Positions 38,425-49,435 of a stretch of 64,000 nucleotides of DNA are shown piece by piece. The stretch is from Rhynochetos jubatus. Taxonomy: Eukaryota; Chordata; Aves; Eurypygiformes; Rhynochetidae. The number at the start of each line of letters is the position of its first letter. Within the stretch, counting starts at the first letter, position 1. The notes beneath the pieces were generated by a model. It saw nothing but the letters and a program-made list of their open reading frames with translations. It was not told where the DNA came from and made no database searches. Position numbers and translations under genes: made by a program. The stretch spans positions 66,807,905-66,871,904 of the forward strand of contig CM050690.1 of NCBI GenBank assembly GCA_027574665.1. Direction: 5' to 3'.

Positions 38425-38432
38425 TTTTTATA
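38425..38432 (-). promoter_or_regulatory. MAP1B: TATA box of MAP1B (TATAAAAA)
   Basis: The minus strand carries TATAAAAA within a GC-rich island, flanked by CCG and CGCC. Its first T lies 33 nt upstream of an initiator-like sequence, the normal TATA-to-start spacing, and 122 nt upstream of the ATG. An isolated AT octamer at this exact spacing in a CpG island is unlikely to be chance. Confidence 0.8.
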
Positions 38433-38460
38433 CGGAGACGGTGCAGGGCAGGGACCTGGC

Positions 38461-38491
38461 GAGGAGGAGGAGGAGAAGGAAGGGGGGGGAG
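38461..38491 (+). repeat. Polypurine tract upstream of the MAP1B TATA box
   Basis: The plus strand is an uninterrupted run of about 31 purines, starting with GAGGAGGAGGAGG and ending in a run of G. It sits about 62-92 nt upstream of the predicted start. Such mirror-like purine tracts can bind GA/CT factors or form triplex DNA; that role here is inference. Confidence 0.6.
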
Positions 38492-38531
38492 CCGGCGCAT
38501 CCCCGCGCCGCCGCCGCGTTTCCAGCATCCA

Positions 38532-38543
38532 CAGCTGATGTCA
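38532..38543. promoter_or_regulatory. Overlapping E-box and CRE-like site upstream of MAP1B
   Basis: CAGCTG (38532-38537) overlaps TGATGTCA (38536-38543), which is one base from the cAMP response element TGACGTCA. The pair lies about 135-145 nt upstream of the predicted start and inside the CpG island. Binding by bHLH or ATF/CREB-family factors is plausible for a neuronal gene but is inferred only from the motif. Confidence 0.4.
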
Positions 38544-38790
38544 TCTGCGGCAAATCCTCCCCGCGGCGGCCCCCGGAAGCAGGAAGGACGCGGGGGGCGA
38601 ACAACGCCCCGAGGGGACGCCAAGGGGCGAGCCCCGGAGCGGCGGCGGGACCCCTCGGCCCGCGCTGCCGAGGCCGGCGCAGACCCTTCGGTCACCCTGC
38701 GCCCCGCGCTCCCCCGTGCCCTTCCCGGGTCTGGCTCCGCTGCCGTCGCGCCCCGAGGCCCGCCCCGGGGTCCCGGCCTTGGAGCGCGAG

Positions 38791-38796
38791 GTGAGA
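38791..38796 (+). other. Possible splice donor for a divergent transcript
   Basis: On the plus strand GCGAG|GTGAGA is a fair donor match about 390 nt from the MAP1B start, facing away from the gene. CpG-island promoters often give antisense transcripts. No conserved protein is visible upstream of it, so at most it would end a noncoding first exon. Confidence 0.2.
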
Positions 38797-38821
38797 AGCC
38801 GCAGGTGATGCCCCGGCGGAG

Positions 38822-38837
38822 CTGGTGAGCTCACCAG
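38822..38837. repeat. Perfect 16-bp palindrome at the edge of the CpG island
   Basis: CTGGTGAGCTCACCAG is its own reverse complement over 16 bp and overlaps a CAGGTG E-box (38835-38840). It marks the upstream edge of the island. It could be a dimeric factor site or chance. Confidence 0.6.
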
Positions 38838-38840
38838 GTG

Positions 38841-41800
38841 CCGGGGTTGCTGCTGCACCTCTGATGCCCACGGGTGAAAAAGCAGTTCCAGTGTGCAAGG
38901 CCAAGCCAGTGTCCTGCACTGCGCTGTAGGACTGCAGCAAAATTTGAGTCATATTTTCCCCTCTACACAACCACCAAGATAAATATTCTTCCTGCCTTTT
39001 TTCATTTGAAGGCAGTTCATCAGATACTTCGAACACAGCCTCTGCACATGCTCAAGGCCCGCAGATAGGTGACTTACACCAGAAAAGCACTGTTTTTGGA
39101 CAAGCTGCTGGAACCCATACACTTAAGGCTCCAAAAGTTCAAAGAGGCTTTGGGTAACAAATTTTCACCAGGCTCCAGCAACTGCAGGGAGCAATGGTAT
39201 CAGGAAAACATCCATGATGACACAAAGGCTTCATTCCTGTCCACATAGAAGTTAAGACATCTGCTCCCCAGTACTCACTGAAACCCATACAAGAATCTGT
39301 CACCATGCAAGACTCTGCCACTGCCGGAAAGTGTTTTATCCTCTCCTGAAATGGGATAGAACAGCCAGGTAAATCAGCCCCTCTGAGGTGTTATTCTCAC
39401 TTCACTGACAGAAGCGAGACACTGATTTACACTAAGCCTCTTGCTTATATGGCTAAAGTGATGTGGGAGAAATCTCACTATGACTCAGGAAAGGATATAA
39501 ACTTTTATAGCGTGGTTTTTAAGATAACCTCTGGTCCCTGACTGAGAAGACACTTCCTCTGTGTGCAGCTCCTTCTGGTACTGACTGCTCAAATTCCCTG
39601 CCAGAAACGCACAGGGCTTGCCTGGATGAACTGGTACATCAGTCCTGTTTTCTTAGAATATGTACTTTGTTCCAGGGCACACTGGACCCATTAACATGTG
39701 TTTCAGGTTGTCACTACTAAAGTTATTTGTCTGACTTGCCTGGAGGCACCCAGAAAGATTGAAACACCATTGTTGTAGGCGCTGGTCCATAATGTTATAT
39801 CTGCCTATAGTTCCTGGTGTCTTTAATGTGGATGGTTCCTCTGCATAAATACAGCAGTGAGAGCCTTGGCTAATATAGCATGATGCATTTGGATGTTGCA
39901 TCCAAAGTAGACGATTTTTCTGAGCTGCCGTTAGTCTGCAGGTTGTAGAGTGCGAACAAGCGTTTTTACAGCCGTGTCAGGTGGCTGAGATGACACAGTG
40001 GTAAAGACCAGCAGTGCTCACTCTTCACTACAGCTGACACTGCTGATACAACAAATGCAGCGGCATAGATGCGGAAGAGCTAGCAGCACTTCTCAAGTTG
40101 GCGAGGTATTCATAGGTACAGAGTGCTGCTCTTTAGGTAAGCCTGTCTGTTGAAACACAGCTGTGCCTTTGACGTTCCCTCACTGATCCAGGCATTTTCC
40201 GTGGGGTAGTATAGATGCCTACCTAGAAATAATGTCCACTCCCATCTGGCCATAAGATATATGACCCCCACCCTAATAATCTATTCTAATTATAGATGAC
40301 TTCAAGGCTTGCCACATGGTGCCCACTGGTGAAAGCCATCTTCTGGCTTCTTCCGTGCAATATGTAGCTTTGGGATATGCCTTCATTTCAATCACCAGCA
40401 AGAACAGTTGGTGTCTGGAGTGTGGAAGGGGCTTGCCAACTGGTTGCAGAATAGATTGGTAGTGGTTCCTGGACCTAAAGGTGTAACTATTACTTGCCTC
40501 ACAAGGACTGCAGATTAAATACATTACTCTGCATACCAGTAACAAAATGCATTAGATGTGCTTTTTAGCACTTTCTTGTTTGAAGAAAAAAAAGAAGACA
40601 CGCAACTGGAAAAAAGCCTGTGAATTTGAAAAGTAGGAGGTGAAAAGAATGTATTGTGTCAAAGAAGAAAATGCTTAAATGCAGGTAGACAATACAGATG
40701 TGTTTGAAATAGCTTGCTGAGGTAGTCCTCTGTTTTATATTGCCCTATAAAATAATATGCAGCTAGACCATAGTATGATGAAAGATGAACCCTTACAGTC
40801 AAACTGCCTTGTGATGGGAGATGTGTCACACATTAAAACTCTAAGGCTGTCTTTGGAAGAATATGGTCTTGCGCTAAACTCTTCAAGGGGTGCAGACCTC
40901 TGCCCTCATCTACTCACAAGCATACGCCACTTCACCTGAGATGGAAGTTAGACAGAAAAAGATGCTTTAACCTCCTGGATATGTCTCTGAGGAAGCTGCG
41001 TGTTCCTAGCTGTGTGGTCAGTGCTCACGCTGTCGCTTGCCCTGTGGGTACCTGCTTGGGTAGTTTTGTTTGCCATCATCTTCCCCCTATCAGGAAACCC
41101 ATTTATATTCTGCAATATGGAGCATATCAACAGATCCACTGCTGGGTGAAATGTGGTGATGTGCTGTGTAAAGCTGACTCAGTGTCATGTGACCCTCACC
41201 GTTTGAAAGCAATACCAGTTTCCTAGCTGCATCTCAGTCGCATACATACGCCACTTTAGTAGAAGAAACAGCAAAACTCGTGCACTATGGAATATTCTTG
41301 CAGTTTTAATGAGACAATGATTGATACCTGCTGCTCTCTGGCTTTTGTTTGCTTTGTTGTGGTTTGGGTTTGTTCCTTTATCATATTCAATACCAAATTG
41401 ATGTCCCCCAATGGAATATAGCCAAAGATTACGTGTAGAGCTCTACTTTTCTTACGGACCTTGTATTTTTTAAAGTAAACAGGCAGTTTTAAATACAGGT
41501 GTTGAAGTCTAAAACTAGCACATACTTCTTAGTGGTGTGTGCCATTTGTCACCCACCAATATTCAAAATTAATTCAGGTCCTACCTTAAAGTTTTAAATG
41601 AAGTTTCAGTGATGCACATCCCTTAGACTGACCCTTTGTTCAATGTCAAATGTCACCCCTAGCATAAATGAAATACATATCAAACCAATTTAAGAATTTT
41701 ACTGAAGGTGAAGTGGTTCAGAAAGTTGTCTTCACTGAAAGAAATGTCAGTCGGGGGACTGCACAATATGTCACGAAGCGGGTTCCTAAAGCGGGTAGCA

Positions 41801-41874
41801 TTTCAGAAGGAAAGGCAGTAAGGCATAACATATTTTAGTGATGAAGCTTTGCCAGCACACACCAGAGGTGACGC
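38841..41874. other. Near upstream flank of MAP1B: no gene seen
   Basis: Unique non-repetitive sequence with frames under 100 residues and no motif. Likely intergenic; distal promoter elements could lie here but none can be named from the sequence. Confidence 0.55.
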
Positions 41875-42080
41875 AGAATCACAGCATGGTTGAGGCTGGA
41901 AGGAACCTCTGGAGGTCATCTTGTCTAATCCCCCTGCTCAAGCAGGGCCACCTACCGTAGGCTGCTCAGAGCTGTGTTCCATTGAGTTTGTCTGAGGATG
42001 GAGATTCCACACTCTCCCTGGGGATTCTGTGCCAGTGCTCCATCACGCTCACAGTGAAAAAGTATTTCCTCATGCATGAT
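41875..42080 (-). mobile_element. CR1 LINE 3' fragment, older copy
   Basis: The plus strand begins AGAATCACAGCATGGTTGAG and runs through the CR1 3' UTR signature (GGAAGGAACCTCTGGAGG, then CCCCCTGCTCAAGCAGG) to a degraded C-terminal coding segment ending near CTCATGCATG. It is an old, 5'-truncated copy upstream of MAP1B and of another subfamily than copies 1 and 2. Confidence 0.9.
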
Positions 42081-42263
42081 GAAGTCAAGAATGTGCCACC
42101 AATATTATAGCAAATAATACCCGTAACATTTTGCACCTTACTTGATGCCTTCCCAGTATGACCTGCTGTCACTCTCAGTACCTCCACTCCCACATGTGTG
42201 ACCCCACAGTCCCCATTTCCTGCACTCAGCAGCTCCACCATCCCCACATGGTCCAGCTCTTAC

Positions 42264-42590
42264 CTCGCAGAGTCTCCTCCTTCAGGGCAGCTCAGCAGAC
42301 CGTGCAGCAGCAGCACAGGCACAGGGTGACAGTCAGCACATTGCCACCACCCCAGCACAGCAGAGGTGTCATCCTGCGGCCACTGGCCACAACGCGATTA
42401 GTCAGGAGCCCTGCATGTCCCCGCAAGAACCTGGCCCTGTGGTTCATAATGACAATTCCTTGTGACTTCCTCCATATCTTAAGACAGGGAGGCCTCCTCA
42501 TCCCTAACATCCTCAGGCTGGCACTGCTGGAGGAACATCTGCTGAAGCAGTGATACAGTAAAGGCCAGGGGCACCCAAGGCTCTTCATGA
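42264..42590 (-). other. Possible noncoding exon end / GC-richer island beside a CR1
   Basis: This stretch is more GC-rich than its surroundings. On the minus strand it ends in CTGCGAG|GTAAGAG, a strong donor match with the intron G at 42263. A 98-residue minus frame (42292-42588) with a cysteine-rich end stops before the donor, so it would not read through. I recognise no protein family. It could be an exon of a long noncoding RNA or a chance donor. Confidence 0.2.
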
Positions 42591-43106
42591 GTGAGCAGCC
42601 AGGGACTTGGACTCCAGGAGAGACTCTTTAAGAGGGGAAGTACTTACTTCACTTCTTAAGATGACAAGCTTGAAGTTTAACTACATGCAAAATAAAAATT
42701 ACTTCTCTGACATTCAAGTATTTTAAATTATATTACTTCAATTTTAACGATTATGTTTTAAACAGCAAAAGAAAGAAAGGTTTTATTTACTTGTGGTGGA
42801 ATACCCATTTCAGCCAGCATTTCAGTCTTTTCCCACTCCTCCCACTTTCCCCATAGAAAAGGGTGAGTTAAATATTAAAAAAATGAGGAAAGCAACACTA
42901 TTGCTTTTAAAAATAACATTTTCTCTCACTTTCAACTTTTTCTCTTGAAGTGAGAGAAAAATAACACCAAATAACATTCTGCTTTAGTTCCCAACTGAAA
43001 AGCTTTTTTTTTTTTAATCAGAGTAGTTTTCCTCTTTTTGTTGAGTGGAAAAAGAAGTTACAAGTAAAAAAAAGGCAAAGTACTTTATTTAACCAGTTAG
43101 AATGAA

Positions 43107-43132
43107 GGGGGGGGGGGGGGGGGGGGGGGGGG
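43107..43132 (+). repeat. 26-base G homopolymer
   Basis: An uninterrupted run of 26 G in AT-rich sequence upstream of MAP1B. Such runs form G-quadruplexes and are hard to sequence, so the true length is uncertain. Confidence 0.9.
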
Positions 43133-46100
43133 AATATCCTCTTGACTATTACAACTCAACAAATTAAAAAGTAATTATTTTGAATCAACTTATCCTGAAA
43201 TGAAAAAACGCATAGTTTTTCAGGAAAATAAAATGATCGCTTCTCCACTGTTGGAGAGAAAATAGAGCAGTTTTAAGTAATTAGATCCTGTATACTCATT
43301 AGGATGACACTTAAAATTCAGCAATGAACGATAATAAAGACATTGAAAGCAATGATACCCATTGTGCCGCAAAGCTGGATGTATAATTAAGACATCATCA
43401 GCAGCATGACAATGTGAATCGGCAACAGACAGTAGTTTTGATCTTCCTCTGAACCTGTCTGAACAAGAACGAGAAGAATAGTCTGTAGATACAGGATATA
43501 GTTTGAGTTTTAGGAGGTGGGTTTTGCAGGTTTGCTGAAGGACCGCAAGTTACAGAATTACATTTGGTTTCTAGGGACAATGTACAATTTATCTCCTATC
43601 ACAACAACCCGAGGAGCCCTGCAGTCCAGAGGCTCCGCATATGCTTCCTTCCAAGCCAGGTTTAGAGCTCCCTCTTACGTGTGGGGAGAATCAAGCCTCG
43701 GGTTTTGAATGACTGTATGTACACTACGGTCTGCTTAACTCAGGGACAGCTGAAAGCTGATAGTTCCTGCAAGGTGGTATTGACTGCTGTACCACCTAGG
43801 TCCAGCCTGGGCACAGCCTGCCGGAGACCTGTCTGCCCTGGCAGCACACTCCACCTGCAGCCCATCACCTGTCCTGTTTGCCAGCTGGTAGTCTTGTAAC
43901 TCGCTGCAAGCACGGCGGAGGAAAACACAGCTGGACTGTTGGACCCATACAGCTCCATCGTAGCTATGTATGTGGCAAAAGCACGTGGAGGTGCTCTAGA
44001 GCAAAGGGCATTTTTTCTTGTTTGGCATCACCCACCAAGGCTGAATCATAAAAAATTCATGCTGCCTCTGGAAACCCAACAGCAATTAGATATTTTGCAT
44101 GATATTCTCATCTAGCTTTAGGACATGCCTTAAAACACTTGGCAGAGGTTGCCTAGCTCTGCTAGCTCTGTAGGATTTAAAACTGACTATCATTATTTTA
44201 CAAGAGTCCATTCTCATGTTCTCTTGAGCACACTACAGTAGAAAAGGCATACCGCTACTGCATAGAGAACAGGAAGCACGAAATCCAGGCAAACATTATT
44301 TCATAGAGTGCACTGGCAGGCTTCTGAACACGGAAACTGGGGAACTGCTGGATCTGCCTACTGCAGAGGTCCAGCAGACCATGGTCCTGCTCAGGGAACA
44401 CCCCAGCTCTCCGAGGCCACAGTGATGTAACATACTTCACAGCTGCAAACAGTGTAGTGCATCATTTTGCGCCCTTGCCCATGTTTTTTCGTGCATGCAA
44501 ACTACGTTCCTGCAAGGGTCTTGATGGGGTCTTTCATTCTAGTTCTCTTTCAGTGACTCTGGATTTCACCTAAATATGTGTAGTAATGAAATATGGCCTA
44601 TTCCTATGAGTATAATTTGTGACTCTGCTATTGCCTAAACAGGTTTTAGTCATTCTGATGATGTACCCTTTAGTCTTACTGCTACAATAATCCAATTCTT
44701 TACCCATTTCAGCTTCAGCAAAAACTCACACTTCTTGCGTAGAACTTGATACTCTGATGGAATAAACAGTAGGAATGGTTAACTTGAATTTACATATCTC
44801 TGAAAACAAATTCCAGAGTTGTTCATTCAGACCACCTACAAGTCTGACCATCTGCTTTCTTTCCACCTTCTTGCACTTTTCATTGTGGCTTAATAGCAAC
44901 ATGGCTATTGGTACAATTTTACAGCATCATTTTGTCTTTTCTGTTGGCTTCCCTTTGATTTCTGGCTGCTATTTATCTGTCTGCTCCATGCACTCCAATA
45001 AGGCAATACTAAGTAAAGATGGTTTAAGGGTGTTTTTCCTCTGTTCTTTTCTTTCTTTGTACTTTATCTGTGCTTTCATTTAATAAGTCATTCCTAGTAA
45101 TCAGTATTTTGCAGTATGTTGGGATGTGCTGACTAAGGGTCACACTGCAGAATGTAGTGAATGGCCTTAGTGCAGAGCACGCAGCAGGGCTGCCCAGAGA
45201 GGGTAGCAAGCTGAACATTTTGCTAAAGGGCTCCTGTTTTGGGAGTGCGCAGAGACCACCACCACTGTGCATTCTGATATACAAGAAATCACCTTGTGCC
45301 TTGTGCCCGTGGGAGTCTCTACTGGTCCTGCCACAGCAGTGCCCCAAGAGCCCTTGTGAAGCTGGAACCATGCCACGGGACAGACAAGGGCCTGCCACAA
45401 TTTATTCCTAAGAATTGTCCTGATTTTTGTCAGGTATCTTGTTTGTCAGATGTTGCATGATAACGTCTTTGGGAAACACAAGAATGCTGTTATATTTTTG
45501 AATTACAGAAGAGTTTTGCTCTTCTTCATTACTTGCAAAGGCAGTAGAGCAGTAATGTTTGAGTCATTGCTGAAAAGTATGATTTCCAATGCAAAAATAT
45601 AGATCCACACCAAACTCTTTTCGATATGCAGAACAGGAGCATTATTTTTAGTGTTCTTTTCCAAATATTCCATTCAGTTTTACCCAAGATAGCTTGAGAT
45701 TCTTTGGTTGTGTTTTTCTTCCAACTTCTCTTTATGCTGGTTCCAACAACTTTTTGCATTCGAAATTTAAAAGGTCATGGTTTAGTCTTCAAATCTCGAG
45801 GAAGGCAAGAGGCATATTAGCCCAATCTGGCGTATTTTACTGCAGTCACCCTGCATACACACTTTTTGAGATAGCTGCTATTACATTGTCATTATGTGGC
45901 ACAATAATACGTATTTGTATATATCAGGTACATGATATATGTAAAGCCTCTTTCTCCACCCTGTAATTCTGCAACTACAACTTTTTACATCCAGGAATAA
46001 TTTTTTCCAACACTGAAATGCTGGAATCCCAATTTCTGGGATAACACAGAGTATGCTGCAGTTGCACTCAGTTTTGTGACAAGATGTGAACAAATATATC

Positions 46101-48978
46101 CCTTCCAAGCAAAGTCATGGAATTACATTGCACAGACAGAATGTAATCTCCATTTTTGGGCAATACAAAGGCTCTGGATTTTAGCAACATGTGACCAGAG
46201 CTGTTTTTTCACGTTTCACAGAGAAAATCCCAGTTCTGCAAATCATAATGTGTCAACTCTGTAATGAGAAATAGGTTTACTATTAAATTGTGGGAACAGT
46301 GTTATTTATCTGGACATCCTTACCACAAGCACTGCGTGTTTTCTTTGGAGAATTTGCACTGGGTCAGTTCAGTCACAGTAGCCTTTGTTGTCATTGAGAA
46401 AAAACACCCAAACAATTCCCTATGACCCACAGGCCACAAAATTGTTCATTGTTATATTCCTGCATTCACATATTCTGTTTTTAACAGCGTTGAAATGACT
46501 GTAGATCATTCATCTCCAGAGGAGTCTCTGATTACCTTTCCATCTTCCAGCATCTCATAGCTGTAGGCTCAGGCTTCCAGTTTGACCACAACATTTTCCT
46601 CGGGATCAATTAGTGTCTCAATCTCTTTTGATATTAACAAACTCAGTTAAGAGTATAAAGCAGCTGTCCATGGCCACTTTTATAGAAAACTAAATTAAGA
46701 TCATGGTAGAAGGACCAGTAAAACTATATGCTAAATTGCTAAAACTGGCAAAGTACTGAGAAGAGTCATGAATAGAAGAAGAAAAGATTGGGAGACAAAG
46801 TACAAATGACATCAGTGAAGTTATAACAACATGGACAAAGAGCTCTTTTCTCTCTTAGAAATATTCTTTGAAGTCTAGGTTTTGGTTCTATGCTCCAAGC
46901 ATGGTCAGGGTTGGTGATTAGCTTTTTTGCCATTGTCTTTTCAGAAAGTCAAGTTAGGTGGCTAGTGTGCCAGCCTGTCTCTGAAGCTCATTGCTGATTA
47001 GCAAAGCCCATGTTCTGCTAGCATCCAGCACAGAAAAAGGATGAACATCAAGGACTCTGAAATATTTTCAAGAGGAAAAGTTTTCGACTAAGAACAACAT
47101 GAAATCAAGAAGGTGTCAAGTTTATTTTGGCTGAGAAAGATGCCCCAGATACTGCGCAACTTTCTGTGATAATACCTATTACTACCTGCTGTCAGGCTGA
47201 GTGCACTGGGGGAAGAGTAAGAGCAAAAAGGTGACTAGGAAGAGGGCCTTGGCATTGTCAATTGAATTTGGACAGCAATTACACAAATAAAGGATGGGCA
47301 GCTCTAGGAAGAGATTTGGACAGATGTAGAAGGATACTAAACAAACATTAAACCTGATCACTTCCCTTGTGCTCTCCTCAGGAGAATCACTGTCCCAGAT
47401 GTGGGATGGGAATTCATGATTTGGGGGGAAAAAAGGGGGAGAGGGTCAGTTCTGGCACAATTCCCCTTCAGCCTCAACCCTGCAAAAGCCAAGGCATTGC
47501 ACAAAAGGTAGGTCAAGGTGGGCACTGACCAAAGGAGTCACTTCATCCCCTCAAACAAGCAGAAGGATTTCGTGCAGCAACCATTGTCTGTGTTCCTCAT
47601 GGAGCAGAGCGCCAGCCATGCAGTGAGGACCTCTGGCCTCTGCTGACTCTCAGTATCCCTGCAACAACTCTCATTTTCTCCTCTGGGCACTGATCAAAGG
47701 TGACCAATATGGACTGCACTCACCAATTGCCTCCAGGATTTTAAGACTGAGCAAACAACTCCTTATACTTTTAATCCAAATGCAGCCTTTATCCATTGTA
47801 TGTGCTGTCCATGGAGGTGCAGATTATCACAGTGAGAATTTAAACCTATTGACGAGAGACTGGATTTTCTGAGTCGCTTTCTACATCTCCCGAGAGGACA
47901 CTTGAAGGATCCCATGCATCTACAGACCACACTCAACCCCCTGCTGTAATCAACAGGACTACTTGTCCAAAGCAGGGACACAGCTTCACGTCGCAGGATT
48001 GCTATACAGCATGCTGCTCTTCAACTTCTTTTCAAGCAGTGCCAAAATGTCCTGGCTCCAAATCCAAAAGCTAATGGGATGCTCTTATGAGTAAGCATTT
48101 TTCAGCCTAAGTGCACTGTGATCTCTCCGAACTCCCCGTGTTTGGGGAGAGATTTCTCAAGATGTCTTGCAGACCCCTGCCTGCCTCTGTCTCTGCATTG
48201 TGCCACTGATGGCTTAACCTGACCATCCACTACTGCACCAGCAACAAGTGCACAAGGACTGATGGGCAACTAACCTAACTCCAACCTGGTGTTGCCTTGA
48301 TATCTAACCAGGGGTAGCTGCTAAAATTTCCATTCTATGAGAATTGTTTTCCAGTGGCTTCCAGACAAATTTCAATTTAAAAGCTTTATTTAGGGTTTTG
48401 TTTTGTTTTGCTATTTCTTTCCTGAGCATGAGCAGGAAAACATACACCAGAATCTAATAAACACTGAAAGCCAAGCTGAGTTATTTTGGGTTGATGCATC
48501 TACAGTGATATTTTGCACTGAGAATTTAATTAACAGTTGTTTTGATGATAAATAAACCAGAATAAAATTCAGCTCATCTTCAAAGAGCTGAATTTGTTCT
48601 CTACTGCAAATGACAGTAAAAATGAATAAAATCTTATTTTAGTGAGGATGCTAAACTTAGGTAATTCTGAAAGAATGAAAGGACTCCACCTGCCAAGGAA
48701 AACAGTGTGTTTTACATTTGTCATGTAGGTGTATTTATATTAAATCATGTATTTGACCTTCATTGTTCTCCTGTTTTCTCATTTATAAACTGCAGATTTG
48801 CTTGGTCTTGGAAAGCTGTTTCAAATAAATAGGAGAAAATGTAGATAGAAGTTCTTAACTAACAGCAAAACCAGAGGTATTTCTTCTTTGGATTTTTGTT
48901 TACATTTGTTTTCTTCTGCTCAATTTCCTACACGTATATGTTACTTTTAAGGAATTTTCTGCTAATGTTAATCAGCTG

Positions 48979-49059
48979 TTTTTGTGGGGTTTTTTGTGGG
49001 TTTTTTTTGTTTGGTTGGTTGGTTTTGGGGGGTTTTTTTGTTTGTTTTTTTTTTTTTTT
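48979..49059 (+). repeat. G/T-rich low-complexity tract A
   Basis: About 80 bases containing only G and T: G3-G6 runs separated by T runs, with (GGTT)3 in the middle and a final run of 15 or more T. Several G tracts could form quadruplexes with long loops. Confidence 0.85.
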
Positions 49060-49323
49060 ACCTTAAGGAGTTATGCTTTTGATGTCATTGATTCAGGAAG
49101 AAAGTAGATGTTGTCGCCATGCAAATGAGTGAAGGTGAGATTTCATAACGTGAGAGGATGATCATTCTCCTTTTGCTTTCCCTTTTGCTGTCTCCTAGCC
49201 TGAGGGGGTATCCTCGTCTACTCTCCCGATACCTTTTAAGCATGCTGTGATAATAGCAAAAAGAGTTTATCATATCAGAGAATTTAAGATCCAGGCACAA
49301 TCAAGAAAACTCTATTGTAAACT

Positions 49324-49435
49324 GTTTTTTTGTTTGTTTCGGTTTGGTTTTGGTTGTTTGGTTGATTGGGGTTTTTGTGTGTCTGTGGTTTTTTTGGTTT
49401 GGGGTTTTTTTTTTTGATAATTTGTTTTTGGTTGA
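49324..49435 (+). repeat. G/T-rich low-complexity tract B
   Basis: About 110 bases, almost only G and T, with TTTGGTT and GGGGTTTTT repeats. It lies 265 bases beyond tract A in the same orientation. The A/C-rich reverse frame (49312-49545 minus) is a low-complexity artefact. Confidence 0.85.

Larger units (their letters stand above)
37430..38840. promoter_or_regulatory. CpG island covering the MAP1B promoter and exon 1
   Basis: Between these approximate limits the base composition changes sharply from AT-rich to very GC-rich with dense CG dinucleotides, unlike anything else in the window. It contains the TATA box, initiator, exon 1 and the first 700 bases of intron 1. Long reading frames on both strands here (for example 37720-38538 plus and 37300-38310 minus) are a by-product of the scarcity of AT-rich stop codons. 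Confidence 0.9.

Noticed and set aside
37720..38538. 272-residue plus-strand frame over the CpG island
   Set aside because: It is antisense to MAP1B exon 1, low-complexity in composition and matches no family; GC-rich DNA lacks stop codons.
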